35,810 nt of DNA. Source: Rhizaria sp. SCN 62-66. Taxonomy: Eukaryota > Rhizaria, unplaced. Where the stretch lies: positions 1 to 35,810 of the forward strand of contig MEDY01000315.1 of assembly GCA_001724265.1 (NCBI GenBank). Reading direction: 5' to 3'. The notes under the pieces are model-generated. The model ran no database searches. It was given only the letters and a program-made list of their open reading frames with translations, and was not told the DNA's origin. The translations under genes were made by a program, and so were the position numbers. Of this stretch, positions 10,901 to 19,973 are shown piece after piece (position 1 is the stretch's first letter; the number at the start of each line of letters is the position of its first letter).

Positions 10901-11891
10901 GAGCGAGAGCGACGCGCAAGCACTGTTGCTGCGGCCTGTCACCCGAGCCCGGCTTGCGCGTGCTTTTGCTGCGCGCGATGAGCGCGCACGTGCGCTGCAA
11001 CGCCGCGCCGCGGTCACCGCAATTGCTGCGTCTGTGCTTGCGAGCGAACAACAGAACGAGAGTGGGGACGCGCACTCAGCCACTGCTGGCGGAGATGAGC
11101 CTCTACCCGTGCCACTTATTGTAGCCGCCGCTGCTGCTACCGCCGCTGAGGGCGCTACCGCAGGCGCTGGCGCTGGTTTAGGTATGGTGACTGTTGACGG
11201 CGAGAGCGACCATGAGCTCGAGCGCGAGGCGCTGTCCGACTTTGAAGACAACCTTTCCGTCGACTTAGCCGCCGCCGTGCCCGCCGGTCCGGGCTACCTC
11301 TCATCCTCGGACTCCGGATCGGACCTGGAGCACGGTGCTGGCGCTATGCACGGCGGCCACGATGTAGAAACGGCCGAGAGTGAGCGACTGGCGGCGTATG
11401 TCGGCGGCGGCGACGCGGCCAGCTCGGCGTTCATGATGAGACTGCAGCGGCGACAGCGGCGCAGGCTGCGGCGCCACATGCGCTCTCGCGCTTCTGCAGC
11501 GGCAACAGCAACTGCAGCGACTGCAGCGACGAACACTGGCGGCGCGACACCGACTGTGAACGCCATTGCCGTGAGTCATTCAGAGGTTGAGACGGGGCGA
11601 GTATCGCCTGTTCGGGCGGGCGGTCACCGATACCAAGAGCCTACGGTCTCACTGAAAAGTCAAGCCGCGTCCGTGTTGCACTTGCCGCGCGCCGTTGCTG
11701 ACGTCACCGTCGCGCCGCTACCCGCTGGCTCCATTGCCATAGCGCCGCCGCCGGTGTTCAATGGCGGCCTAACTTCCGCGCATCACATCGCGCTGGGCCC
11801 CCGGCAGCCACCGGAGGGCTCTTGGGATCCGTCCGTGTTTGATGACGGCGCAGCGCCCGCGGTCTCAGTTTACGACGCGGCTGTGTTGTAG
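7941..11891 (+). CDS. Giant Ala/Ser-rich protein, upstream segment up to in-frame TAG
   Basis: The frame opens at ATG 7941 (a TTG six bases earlier is not needed) and runs 1,316 codons to TAG 11889-11891. The protein is mostly disordered and low-complexity: Ser/Pro-rich at the start, then Ala-rich helical-looking blocks (SEAAARARATAAALRLLGDA near residue 75), an acidic DDDNDDDDDHDDDD stretch near residue 275, and basic patches such as RRQRRRLRRHMRSR near the end. I recognise no catalytic domain. Because the frame stays open past the TAG in the same phase, with the same composition and no AT-rich spacer, I think this and the next entry are one gene of about 4,010 codons. Alternatives are a genuine stop or removal of the TAG by an in-phase intron (11571-11891, GTGAGT...TTGTAG, 321 bases); the possible intron also encodes ordinary-looking protein, which argues against splicing. 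Confidence 0.75.
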   Translation: MLPYALSGTNDSGYNPEPSPSSPSPAPSYTSFGPSLPHPSSASPPRPASPTASAATPAPPLPALTRLYSSSMFQSSEAAARARATAAALRLLGDASQGPARFLAAVAERQHEEHARALAAAQEAFRQRGQTLTASRAGAGSAAAAGQCGDAAASADAAATTETPSNVSAAAAAAAASVGALVSGSADTEEAAAVRRVVLAAPLTSGLARLRHARRLEAAAAAGAAEARYKARVTMAHTGGKRSIACAGGLDSAGCLRAGIGAGLGFGPGTNDNGDDDNDDDDDHDDDDESGIVTAATLVRRASIGLSPAALSRAPSVATSASVIGSGAGTGGGGGGGGPAALRPTIGSRITAHDADAARAAAAATAAAVARLATPRAASSTHARSQNSGGGSVGRAFTFGADDDNGSNSNNNSIGDSMGDDSHSDAKNKSGRRAVTGQRARALAVAAAAFVLPESVASAELFRSTLVAKNVSTPLDASERTTPPITRVPATSFVANLHADAATPSSATPATSTVAAQSSGVAAATAARAASSSASASASVGSQLDAPIDDASAQVLAAAAAWSSSVTAAANESGRDLRYRLATGTRDGDGDGSSNGGGSAATRAAAAGSGFGAAERMLAMTGSLVRSPVPLTVTVPAAKTVKAGAAPTPAAVAGSAAAAGDESATGATAAAGEGEAEAEGEMEAAGGWMTGAEAAAAFSRYLYSLPVIPSLPVGGRAGELGSDCEELSSSDGDTSDRDAAGGDVADAVQFDETREDGAAAQQQDDVMVRCPLDAETAGESLASGSMAALCSDGGALRPSANAHVTRGASRLGGSGSAAALAVDTPGVSHGDGDSVSDRDAGSHSSIDRLAVSASLAQRAVLGDRRRNSSIAQSAAASRRHSTITNSKVTAAASLEPTAMPVGNAGVTINVTASAVNSALGTPLYSTATAAQAEALFSALAVRPPPDHRATAAALRRARARAHNSSSRSVSCVTAVNPQQQVGLVAVESESDAQALLLRPVTRARLARAFAARDERARALQRRAAVTAIAASVLASEQQNESGDAHSATAGGDEPLPVPLIVAAAAATAAEGATAGAGAGLGMVTVDGESDHELEREALSDFEDNLSVDLAAAVPAGPGYLSSSDSGSDLEHGAGAMHGGHDVETAESERLAAYVGGGDAASSAFMMRLQRRQRRRLRRHMRSRASAAATATAATAATNTGGATPTVNAIAVSHSEVETGRVSPVRAGGHRYQEPTVSLKSQAASVLHLPRAVADVTVAPLPAGSIAIAPPPVFNGGLTSAHHIALGPRQPPEGSWDPSVFDDGAAPAVSVYDAAVL
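11889..11891 (+). other. Single in-frame TAG inside a ~4,010-codon reading frame
   Basis: The codons around it read GTG TTG TAG CAG CAG CTG CAA, so the TAG sits next to glutamine codons in a Gln-rich stretch and is one transition from CAG. The frame before it has been open for 1,316 codons and stays open for 2,693 codons after it. Base composition does not change across it, unlike every other gene boundary in the window. Confidence 0.85.
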
Positions 11892-14800
11892 CAGCAGCTG
11901 CAAGAGCAACGGCAATTCATAACAACGGCAGACACCGCAGGCGGCGACTCTGTGCAGCAGCATCAGCAGCTCAGCGTTGAGATGTTTGACAGCGACGACG
12001 TGCGGAGCTGCGTGATTCAAAGGTGGCGCGCTGAGAGACAGGTCGAGAATGCAGCGCAGCGGCGCGGCGTGGTGCCCCCGCGCGCCGGCACTACTGTGAG
12101 CGCGGATGATGGCCTAACTTACGACGAAGACGTTGGCGTCGGCTTTGCTGTGTGGGGACCTGCCGCGGCATTACCACTTGCTTCACGTCCGACGCTGCTG
12201 GTGCAACCATGCGTAGAACTGCAGCGCGACATCAGCGCCTCTCGCAACAACTCGAGCAGCAGCACTGCGAACGAGAGCGCAAGCAGTGAAGCGGCGCCTA
12301 AGGCTGCGAATGCTGTGGGCTTAGTGATCCCGCCCCCGCCGCGGTCGCTTCGTCGCTCCGGTGCTGCTGCAGCCGCTGTTGGTACTTTAGCACGCATGAC
12401 TACAGTAGCCCTGGAGCGCGGTGGGCCCAACGCCTTGCTAGAGAGCTCTGACGTGTTCTACGATCCGCTCTGGCAGCAGCGCGCCGATCTTAAAGCCAGT
12501 AGCAGCAGCGCTGCAATGGCGGGCAATGCCGCGACTAGCGAGAATGCAGTACGCGTGTGCAGTGGCGTTGTCGTGGGTGCTGAGGCAGGCGGCACTGTAG
12601 TGCGCGGCGGCAACGTCGTCGAAGCCGTGCTCAACAACTTCGGCCCCCTCGAGCGGTCTAAGGGCCCACTTACACACGCACCTGCAGTGGATCCAACAGC
12701 GACGCGGTCACCATTAGTAGCTGTCACCCCGCAGGTCACCAGCCTGCCCCTCGGCGCGAGCGCGCGTGGCTCCGGTGGCAACAGCGGCACCAGCAGGCCA
12801 GGCAGCGCGCTCTCGGCCGCCGGCACGCCCCGCTCCGGCCCTCTGCGCAGTCCCGCGCGCAGCCGGCCCCAGAGCCGCGCGCACAGCCGTGCGCACAGCC
12901 GCGCCGCCAGCCGCGGCGGCTTCGCGCTTGACGGCGACCTCGACGGCGGCGACGACGGTGGCGGCGGCGGCGGCGACAGCGACGGCGAGGGCGCGGGCGG
13001 CGCTAGGGCCGCGGCGCAGACGGGGCCGCCGCCCGGCGCGCTCGTGGTGCCGCGCGCGGAGGCCGAACTGGCGGCTTACTTTAAGTCGCGCGATGCGGCG
13101 TTTCTGCCCGTTGCGGTGACGGCTCAGGCGCTGGCTGCGGCGCAAGCCAGTGCTGCCAGCAAGGCCGCTACCGCTGCTGCCGCTGTGGTTAGCAGTGCTA
13201 AACGGCCGGTGTCTGCGACTGTGCATAATGCGGCCAATGGAACGTCTGCGGATGGTTTACAGCAGCAGCGTCCGGCGACTGCGGGCCCGCGTCTCGTGCC
13301 GCGCGTCTCTTTCACTCAGGACGGGCAAACGCAGCAACATCCGCAACAGCAACAACAACAGCAATTGCAACTGTCCGGTTCGACGACTCTCCCGTCGTCG
13401 CTGGCATCAACTATGCAGGCCCGTGTTGGTCTGATCCCAACGCTCCAGCTCGCCGCACTTACCGCAGAGAACACTGATGCGGACGCTGCCGTTGCGACCG
13501 CCACTGCGCTTGCGCTAGCAGTGACCATCAACAGCAAACCCGCGGTTATGAAACAGCTGCCACGCGCAAAGCGTTTACTGCCCGCTGCTGTAGCGGCAAC
13601 CGCAGCCGAGTCTGAGCCCTCCGCATCCGCCGTTCCTCTATCATCGCCCTCTAAAGCACCGTCGACAACTGCTCGTGACAGTGAGAATGGTTCGAAGTCA
13701 ACGCCGGCAAAGGATCATGATGGCGCTACAGTCCGCGTTCTGGATCTAGGCGAAACTCAGGACAGTATAAGTACCACATTGGTACAGCATGGCGACGTGG
13801 GCACGGCCGACGTGCCGCACGACTCGATTCTGCTTCCCTCCGCGCTGGTGCCGCGCCTGCCCGTGGCCGCGGCCGCTACGACAGCGGCGACAGCCCGCGC
13901 GGCGCCGATGCCGCTGGCGACGGCACACCCGCCCCCGCGCTTTACGCTGACGCGCCGCGACGCGCACGTGCTCTTCTCCTCCGGACGCGTTGCCGCCGAG
14001 GTGAGTGCGGAGCAGGCCGCGCGGTGCTCGCTGACGCTGCAGGGCAACAGCGAGTACTACGCGCACGACGCGCTGGACCGCCGCCGCGCGCTGCGCAGTG
14101 ATCCCGCTGTGGTGGAGGCTGTGCGCGCGCTGTGGCGGGCTGTGCTGGCTACGCCCGCCGCCCGCGCTCGCGCCGCCGACGCCGCCACGGAGGCCGCCAC
14201 GGTGGCCAGCGGGCGCGCGCGGCGCGAGACGGTGCACATGCTCGACGGCGTCGTCGTTGTGCCAGCGCTGGGGCCCGGCGCGGAAGTTAAGCCGGGATGG
14301 CGGTCCACGCGCGCACTGGCCGTGCGCGAGCCGGGGAAGCCGCTCGCGGTACCCGTCCACGCGACCGACATCGCAGCGGGGCTCGCGGACCCGCCCACTG
14401 CGCGCGCGGTTGCGGCCGCCGCTGCGAAACGCGCTACTGTCACAGAGAGCGAAGGCGCAGGCGACGCTGAGAACGAGGAAGACGGCGTGGGGCCTGAGCT
14501 GTACGCGGAGCTTCTGCTGCTTGCTCATTTGCACTTGGAGCCCGGGACGCCGACTGCGGTGGCGCGGCAACGCGTGTTGGAAGACCTCATGGTTGACTTT
14601 ACCGATCTTGACTACCTCCAGCGGTACTACAGCAGCACTCGCAACAGCAGCGCTGCCGTTGATGCTGAGAGCGCAAAGTGTGGTTCCGAGGGTAATGGCA
14701 CCAATGCGCCCGCCGAAAGCGCGGCAGCCACGGCTGCGCCGGTAGCGCCAGTGCGACTGAGTGCGAGTGAAGTGCTTTACCGCCGCCGGCTTGCCGAGAT

Positions 14801-17800
14801 CCACGCCTCTGGCGCTGCCACGTCCGCCGCGGCAGCGAGCGTGCTCTCTGCGCGGCGCCGCGCCGACACAGACGCGCACAGTGTCGCAGAGGCGGAGGGG
14901 CTGTTCCAGCACTTGGCGTCGCGCGAGGCCGTGCCCGGGCTGCTGCTCCTGCCCGCTGCCGCGGCCGCAGGCACTGCGCCCGCGATTGCGCTGAGAGGCG
15001 CCGCGCCTCCGCAAAAAGGCGACAAGGCCACACAGCTGCCGCAGCAACAGCAGCAGCAGCAGCAGCAGCAAGGTCTGGCGCCCGTCGCAGAGTTGGATCA
15101 CGAAGAGTCAGAGCGCGATGGCGTCCTAACGGCTCCAGCAACCGTTTCAGACTCGGCAGCGTTGACTGTCGCTGCGTCGTCGCCGACCGGCACCGAGATC
15201 GCTGTGACTTTGGGCTCGAGCTCCGTACTGCAGCCGCGCGCAGTGCAGGGCCCGCAGACGTATTTTGCGCACGCGCGCGTGCCCCCTCGGCCCATCGTTG
15301 CAGCTCCGCGGCTGCGACGGCTTAACTTCCCCGCCTTCTTCGACGCACTATTCCAGCTCGCGGACAACTGGACGGACTCGCTCGCCGCGGCCGACTACAC
15401 CGCGTTCCTTGTCGACCTTACTGCGGCCGTGACGATGCCGCCGCCGGCGCTAGGTCCGCAGTCTGCGCGCCCGCCGCGCGTGCTGCGCCGCGTGACGGTG
15501 AGCGCCGTGCGTGAGTTCCGCGCGCGCCGCAGCCAGGGCGGGCCTGTCGCCGCCACCGCGGACCGGCCCTCGCACATGTTCTCCGCGCGCTCCTCCACGG
15601 GCCGCGACTCGGCCACGGACCGCGGTTCCGCGCGCCGGGGGCCGCCGGGCTGGTCACCGCCGCCCTTCTCCTCCGCCTCCGCGTCCAGCGCGCACGGCTG
15701 GGATGTGCTCTCATCTTACCGCTCTCTGACGTCGCAGGCTAACGCTGCGCTGTCGCAGCCGCAGTCCGGGGATCTGACTGGCGGTGCCGGCAGCGGCGCG
15801 CGTGGCACGGGCGCATACGAGCCGCGGTACCCGCGCGGCGGCGGTCTGCTCGCGGCTGCGGAGCAGCTCGCGCTGCCGATCTTCGCGCTGGGTAGCGGCG
15901 CGGGCGGCGCGCGCATCAGGGCCGCGCTGCGGGCCGAGGCGCGCCGCGTCATCGCCGACTGGTGGGGGATCAACAGCAGCGACGCGAATCATGACAAGAG
16001 CAAGGGCCAGGAGGAGGAGCAGAAGTATCTACGATGGGTGCGCTCGCGTACTCTCGAGGGCGCTGCGCTGCGTGGCATCAAAGACGCGCGCGTGCGGTCT
16101 GGGCTGGACCGCGATGCGCGTGCGACCTATGTTCCAGACGTGGCCGACTCAGACTCGTCCTATGTTATCAACGCAGATGGCGTGCTCACTATGGCGGGCG
16201 GTGGCGATGGGCACCACTTAGAGGCACAGCCGGGCTACTTAGATGTCGGAGATCGCGGCGACGTGCATTTAGCGCTGTTGCGTGAATATCACCCGGGTTT
16301 CTACAAAGCGCTTGCCTACTCATCCGCGTCGCAGTCTTCCGAAGCCTCGCAGTCTAAGTATCCCTCACCCCCGTCACATCCCTCATCGGCTGACACCGTT
16401 GTCGGCTGCCGCCACTGGCCCGACCCCACTCCAGGCGCGCCCGTGCCCTGTGCGCTGCTCTCCGCTCCACGCGCCGCCGGTCTCGCGCCGCCCTCAGCCG
16501 CGGGATCTCCTCCTGATGGCTCTGTGTCAACCCCGCCGGAGAACGGCAGTGCGGTGAGCGGCGTGCATGGCAGTCTAGGCGAACCCCGGCACGCGTCGGT
16601 GTTCTCTAAGTCAGGCCGCTTCACGCGCCGTCTCCTCTCAACGGGCGCCACTGCGTCTGCCGTCGGCGCTCTTAACGGCGGCGACGGCAGCGACAGCGTG
16701 TCGGCCGGCGGCGAAGGCACTGCGGCGGCGCACGAGCAGCGACAGCGGGCTGCGGCGCGCGCATTTGTTCGCGCTGCGCATGGCGTCACTACGGCGTCGA
16801 GTACTGTGTTCCGCAATATGGCGCACGCGCCGTTGCATCAGCTGCCTCAGGCGCTGCGGGTCGTCGCTGCTGCGGTTGCAGCTGACGCTCAGGTAGCGTT
16901 TGATGTGGAGGCCAGCGAAGCTGCTGCAGATGCAGATGCTATCGGGCTCGCTGTGACCGCAGTTACGGTGAGTAACGCGCGTCCGCAGTCGGTGAGTATT
17001 GCCAGCACGCTGGCCGCGACTGCCCGGTCTACTGCGCTTACAGTATCGGACGCAGCTGCAGCACGCAGCCTCGCCGCTATGGCCATCCGCGAGAAGCGGG
17101 TGTTAGAACAACAGCAACAGTCTCTACGTTATCGCAAGTACTTCCGGGCGGACGCTGACTACAGCTCCGATGACTACAATGGCGACCCCGCGATTGGCGG
17201 TGACGATGAATGTAACAACGCAAACACATTTGAAGTGGCTGGAACGGTAAACACCCGCGTGACCGCGACTGGCGCTGCTTATCTGGAGCCTGACACCGGG
17301 CGCAACGGCACATTCTGCAGCAGCCCTGGCGCTATCGTTGGCCTTCCTGGTCGCGTGCGCCCCCACACAGCATCTGGGCTCCGCGCCGCTCGTACTACCG
17401 CTGACGCAGCCACAGACGCAGCCACTGCCGCAAACGCGACGGCAACGGCGGCGCGTACCGCTGTGCCTGCGGCTGCGCGGTGGCGTCCGTCGACGGCGGC
17501 GGCGACGCGCGCTGTGCAGCGGGTTGGCGACGCCGCGTCCAATGCGGCCTTCGAAGCCACATCGACGGCCTTGGCTGCGCGCGATACCGCCGGCATGTTC
17601 ACGCCTGCTGACGGTGCCGCAGCGGCGGAGAAACGGCCGGTGGGTTCGGCGACGGTGAGTACGGTGACGGTGACTGTGCCGCAGCGGCCGGACTCCGCCA
17701 CGTCGCCCTACGCCAGACACCTGGCCGAGGCCGCGACCGCGTCAATCTCCCAGCTGCAGCAGCATCAGCAGCAACAGCAAGCGGCTGCACAAATGAGTGC

Positions 17801-19973
17801 TCATGATGATGCGAAACAAAGTCAAGCCGCGCCTGTCGAGCCGATTGTGCGCCGCACCCGCCGTCCTGCCACGGCACACGCACCCCTTGCCGTTGCGTCG
17901 TCGATCAACGCGTCTGCTGCACCGGCTGTGGCGAGTATGGCAGTGTCCGGCGGTCGTTTGTGTCTTCAGTTACCGTCGACCACCGCAGCTGGCGCTGTCG
18001 ACGCAGTGCTCACCATCGAGCCGCCCGCCCCCGTCCACGCCCCCGCCTCCACTAGAGTAACAAGCGGCACAGCGAACGCACATCCGCGACCCGCGACTGC
18101 GGGCGTGCGTCGGGCCACTGCGGCGGCGACTGCAGCGGCGACTGCTGCTGCAGTGTCTGGCGTCGGCGCAGGACGCGCGCTGGCTGGCGGTGGTGGCGCG
18201 CTTGTCACCGCAGCGCTCCCTGTCGGCACTGCTCTGCTTGGTGCAGTGCAGGCACATGGAGTCGGACTTGGCATGGGTCAAGAGCCGAGGGCGTTCCAAC
18301 AGTCACAGCGGCAGCAGCCTCCGCAGCAGCAGAGGCGCGCGCTGAACGCGTTTAACGAAGGGCTGCTGTACGCGCACCGCGGCTTGACATCGAAGCAAAT
18401 AGAGCTGTTGCAGGGCCAAGTCGCGCAAATCTACCGTACGAACAGCAAAATTGTTAGCACTGACGCAGTTGGTAGCACAGAGCAAGAGATCGTCGATACA
18501 GTATCTGCCCACACAACTGCTGCTGAAGATGCAGATGTGGACGCGGACGACTGTGACCAGGCCAGCTGTGCTAGCGGTGCCGCTCCGCCCCACAGCCCGC
18601 AGCGCCCGCGCCGGCTTGAGCATTGGACGCTGCCCGGCTCGCTGGCGCGCGAACTGGCCCACGAGAGCGACCCCGCGTTCTCTCCCGCAGCGCGCGCCAA
18701 AGCCAACACGCTCCGCGCGCAACATCTCGAGCCTCACTTGCCAGCCGCTGACAGCAACTCGAGCCACGGGCCCGTTAGTGGGACGGCTAGTCCCGCTGGG
18801 AAGAGGCTGCGGCCCGCAACTGCGCACGCCGCACTTAGCTCCAGCTCTCGCGCGACTGTTATTACCGCCGCAGATAGTTTGGAGCCTGTCGAGCCCAGTA
18901 AGGCTGTGTTCTCGCGCACGTCCCAGTCACCGGCGCCGTCTGTCGCGTTGGCTGTTGCGGCTGCAACCGCCGCCGCCGCTGCGCTGGCGATCACGCGCAC
19001 CGGCAGCAGCGAGGGCGGCGGAGGGCGCACACAGCCGCTGTCGGGCGCGTCGCTGTCAGCGACCGCGCTCGCGGGACTGCCGCGCGCCACGGCGGCGCTG
19101 CTGCTCGCGGCGAAACGCGAGGAACGGGCCCTGCTGACGGCAGTCTCGGGCACGTACGCTCCTGTGAACAGCACTGCAGGCAGCACGGGTGGAGCTGGTA
19201 CTGTGACACAGAAGCAGCAGAGGCCGCACACTGCTCTGCCTCGAACTGACCCGCCGTCTGCCAATGCTACCGCCACTGGGCCTGAAAATTCAACGGTTAG
19301 CGAGGCAAGTGAGAGAGGCTCGGTTGCTGCTGCGACCACTGTAGCGCGTTATGAAAGCTGTGGTAGCAATAGTGACAGCTACGGTCGCGGTGGCGCTCCT
19401 AGTCCCACGAACAGTAACAGCTACAGCAGCAGTGCGTCTGCAGTGCCAGTTCACGCTGCACTCTTGGGAGCAAACGCGATTGATGAGCACGAGCACAGGG
19501 TTTTCCGCACCCGCGCGCGCACCGCCGAGCGCACCGCGCTGCGCGGGCTGCAGTTATCTGCGTCTCTCGCAATCGCTGTAACGACCGCAACGGCAGCGAA
19601 GGACGCATCCGCAGTCTCCGCAAACGACGCCGCTGCTGCGACCGCGGCGGCGACAGAGGCCGCGTGGGCTGCCGTGGCCGCGAGCGACGGGAGTAACCGC
19701 CCGCTGTCCGCGCCTGTCGCGGCCCACAAGCGCGCTCCGGGCGCAGCCTTTGCTCCCGGCCTGTCGGCGGCGGGCGGCGGGTGGAGCGGCGCGCTGGGCA
19801 GGGGCACCGAAGTTCCTATTCAAACGGGCGCAGCCGAAGCTGTGGCTACGCGCACGCTGGCTCGAGGCAGCGCTGGCGTGGGAGCAATGTCCGGCGCGGC
19901 TCGGGTGCAAGCGCTACATTCGGCGGGCGCAAAGGCACGGCTCGCGCGCATGCTTAAGGGCGTGGAGCAGTGA
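11892..19973 (+). CDS. Giant Ala-rich protein, downstream segment with RPx(S/T)A motifs
   Basis: This continues the frame of the preceding segment for 2,693 codons to TGA 19971-19973. If translated independently, the first ATG is at 11982. Most is Ala/Ser/Gln/Thr low complexity, including a ten-codon Gln run at 15042-15071. Several islands look globular and conserved: DDVRSCVIQRWRAERQVE just after the start; LLLLAHLHLEPGTP and DFTDLDYLQRYY (about 14510-14630); NFPAFFDALFQLADNWTD and DYTAFLVDLTAAVT (about 15325-15430); and NAFNEGLLYAHRGLTSKQIE (about 18340-18400). Ten RPx(S/T)A motifs are spread from 13203 to 19712. The islands and motif remind me of cilium-associated proteins of protists, but I cannot name a family. 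The final TGA overlaps a strong splice donor, so a short last exon is possible. Confidence 0.75.
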   Translation, partial: QQLQEQRQFITTADTAGGDSVQQHQQLSVEMFDSDDVRSCVIQRWRAERQVENAAQRRGVVPPRAGTTVSADDGLTYDEDVGVGFAVWGPAAALPLASRPTLLVQPCVELQRDISASRNNSSSSTANESASSEAAPKAANAVGLVIPPPPRSLRRSGAAAAAVGTLARMTTVALERGGPNALLESSDVFYDPLWQQRADLKASSSSAAMAGNAATSENAVRVCSGVVVGAEAGGTVVRGGNVVEAVLNNFGPLERSKGPLTHAPAVDPTATRSPLVAVTPQVTSLPLGASARGSGGNSGTSRPGSALSAAGTPRSGPLRSPARSRPQSRAHSRAHSRAASRGGFALDGDLDGGDDGGGGGGDSDGEGAGGARAAAQTGPPPGALVVPRAEAELAAYFKSRDAAFLPVAVTAQALAAAQASAASKAATAAAAVVSSAKRPVSATVHNAANGTSADGLQQQRPATAGPRLVPRVSFTQDGQTQQHPQQQQQQQLQLSGSTTLPSSLASTMQARVGLIPTLQLAALTAENTDADAAVATATALALAVTINSKPAVMKQLPRAKRLLPAAVAATAAESEPSASAVPLSSPSKAPSTTARDSENGSKSTPAKDHDGATVRVLDLGETQDSISTTLVQHGDVGTADVPHDSILLPSALVPRLPVAAAATTAATARAAPMPLATAHPPPRFTLTRRDAHVLFSSGRVAAEVSAEQAARCSLTLQGNSEYYAHDALDRRRALRSDPAVVEAVRALWRAVLATPAARARAADAATEAATVASGRARRETVHMLDGVVVVPALGPGAEVKPGWRSTRALAVREPGKPLAVPVHATDIAAGLADPPTARAVAAAAAKRATVTESEGAGDAENEEDGVGPELYAELLLLAHLHLEPGTPTAVARQRVLEDLMVDFTDLDYLQRYYSSTRNSSAAVDAESAKCGSEGNGTNAPAESAAATAAPVAPVRLSASEVLYRRRLAEIHASGAATSAAAASVLSARRRADTDAHSVAEAEGLFQHLASREAVPGLLLLPAAAAAGTAPAIALRGAAPPQKGDKATQLPQQQQQQQQQQGLAPVAELDHEESERDGVLTAPATVSDSAALTVAASSPTGTEIAVTLGSSSVLQPRAVQGPQTYFAHARVPPRPIVAAPRLRRLNFPAFFDALFQLADNWTDSLAAADYTAFLVDLTAAVTMPPPALGPQSARPPRVLRRVTVSAVREFRARRSQGGPVAATADRPSHMFSARSSTGRDSATDRGSARRGPPGWSPPPFSSASASSAHGWDVLSSYRSLTSQANAALSQPQSGDLTGGAGSGARGTGAYEPRYPRGGGLLAAAEQLALPIFALGSGAGGARIRAALRAEARRVIADWWGINSSDANHDKSKGQEEEQKYLRWVRSRTLEGAALRGIKDARVRSGLDRDARATYVPDVADSDSSYVINADGVLTMAGGGDGHHLEAQPGYLDVGDRGDVHLALLREYHPGFYKALAYSSASQSSEASQSKYPSPPSHPSSADTVVGCRHWPDPTPGAPVPCALLSAPRAAGLAPPSAAGSPPDGSVSTPPENGSAVSGVHGSLGEPRHASVFSKSGRFTRRLLSTGATASAVGALNGGDGSDSVSAGGEGTAAAHEQRQRAAARAFVRAAHGVTTASSTVFRNMAHAPLHQLPQALRVVAAAVAADAQVAFDVEASEAAADADAIGLAVTAVTVSNARPQSVSIASTLAATARSTALTVSDAAAARSLAAMAIREKRVLEQQQQSLRYRKYFRADADYSSDDYNGDPAIGGDDECNNANTFEVAGTVNTRVTATGAAYLEPDTGRNGTFCSSPGAIVGLPGRVRPHTASGLRAARTTADAATDAATAANATATAARTAVPAAARWRPSTAAATRAVQRVGDAASNAAFEATSTALAARDTAGMFTPADGAAAAEKRPVGSATVSTVTVTVPQRPDSATSPYARHLAEAATASISQLQQHQQQQQAAAQMSAHDDAKQSQAAPVEPIVRRTRRPATAHAPLAVASSINASAAPAVASMAVSGGRLCLQLPSTTAAGAVDAVLTIEPPAPVHAPASTRVTSGTANAHPRPATAGVRRATAAATAAATAAAVSGVGAGRALAGGGGALVTAALPVGTALLGAVQAHGVGLGMGQEPRAFQQSQRQQPPQQQRRALNAFNEGLLYAHRGLTSKQIELLQGQVAQIYRTNSKIVSTDAVGSTEQEIVDTVSAHTTAAEDADVDADDCDQASCASGAAPPHSPQRPRRLEHWTLPGSLARELAHESDPAFSPAARAKANTLRAQHLEPHLPAADSNSSHGPVSGTASPAGKRLRPATAHAALSSSSRATVITAADSLEPVEPSKAVFSRTSQSPAPSVALAVAAATAAAAALAITRTGSSEGGGGRTQPLSGASLSATALAGLPRATAALLLAAKREERALLTAVSGTYAPVNSTAGSTGGAGTVTQKQQRPHTALPRTDPPSANATATGPENSTVSEASERGSVAAATTVARYESCGSNSDSYGRGGAPSPTNSNSYSSSASAVPVHAALLGANAIDEHEHRVFRTRARTAERTALRGLQLSASLAIAVTTATAAKDASAVSANDAAAATAAATEAAWAAVAASDGSNRPLSAPVAAHKRAPGAAFAPGLSAAGGGWSGALGRGTEVPIQTGAAEAVATRTLARGSAGVGAMSGAARVQALHSAGAKARLARMLKGVEQ
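13203..19712 (+). repeat. Ten copies of the RPx(S/T)A motif in the giant protein
   Basis: In-frame copies begin at 13203 (RPVSA), 13269 (RPATA), 17358 (RPHTA), 17484 (RPSTA), 17685 (RPDSA), 17862 (RPATA), 18087 (RPATA), 18810 (RPATA), 19221 (RPHTA) and 19698 (RPLSA). The residue before the Arg is often basic or polar, and the motif is often followed within a few residues by Arg or His. The codons differ between copies, so this is a protein-level motif rather than a DNA repeat. I found no copy upstream of the TAG at 11889. Confidence 0.75.
15042..15071 (+). repeat. CAG/CAA tract encoding ten glutamines
   Basis: Ten consecutive Gln codons, mostly CAG with CAA at the second and last positions, lie within the giant reading frame. 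This is a simple trinucleotide expansion. It contains no TAG, which is relevant to whether TAG is used freely for Gln. Confidence 0.9.

Noticed and set aside
11571-11891. 321-bp in-phase intron (GTGAGT...TTGTAG) as explanation of the TAG
   Set aside because: Not excluded, but set below a single coding frame. The segment has GC content like the exons, is open for 106 codons, encodes ordinary protein (GGHRYQEPTVSLKSQ), and the only CTAAC motif is about 120 bp from the acceptor.
13746-15101. 450-codon minus-strand frame inside the giant gene
   Set aside because: It is fully antisense to the giant frame, Arg/Gly-rich, and has no independent promoter or composition signal.
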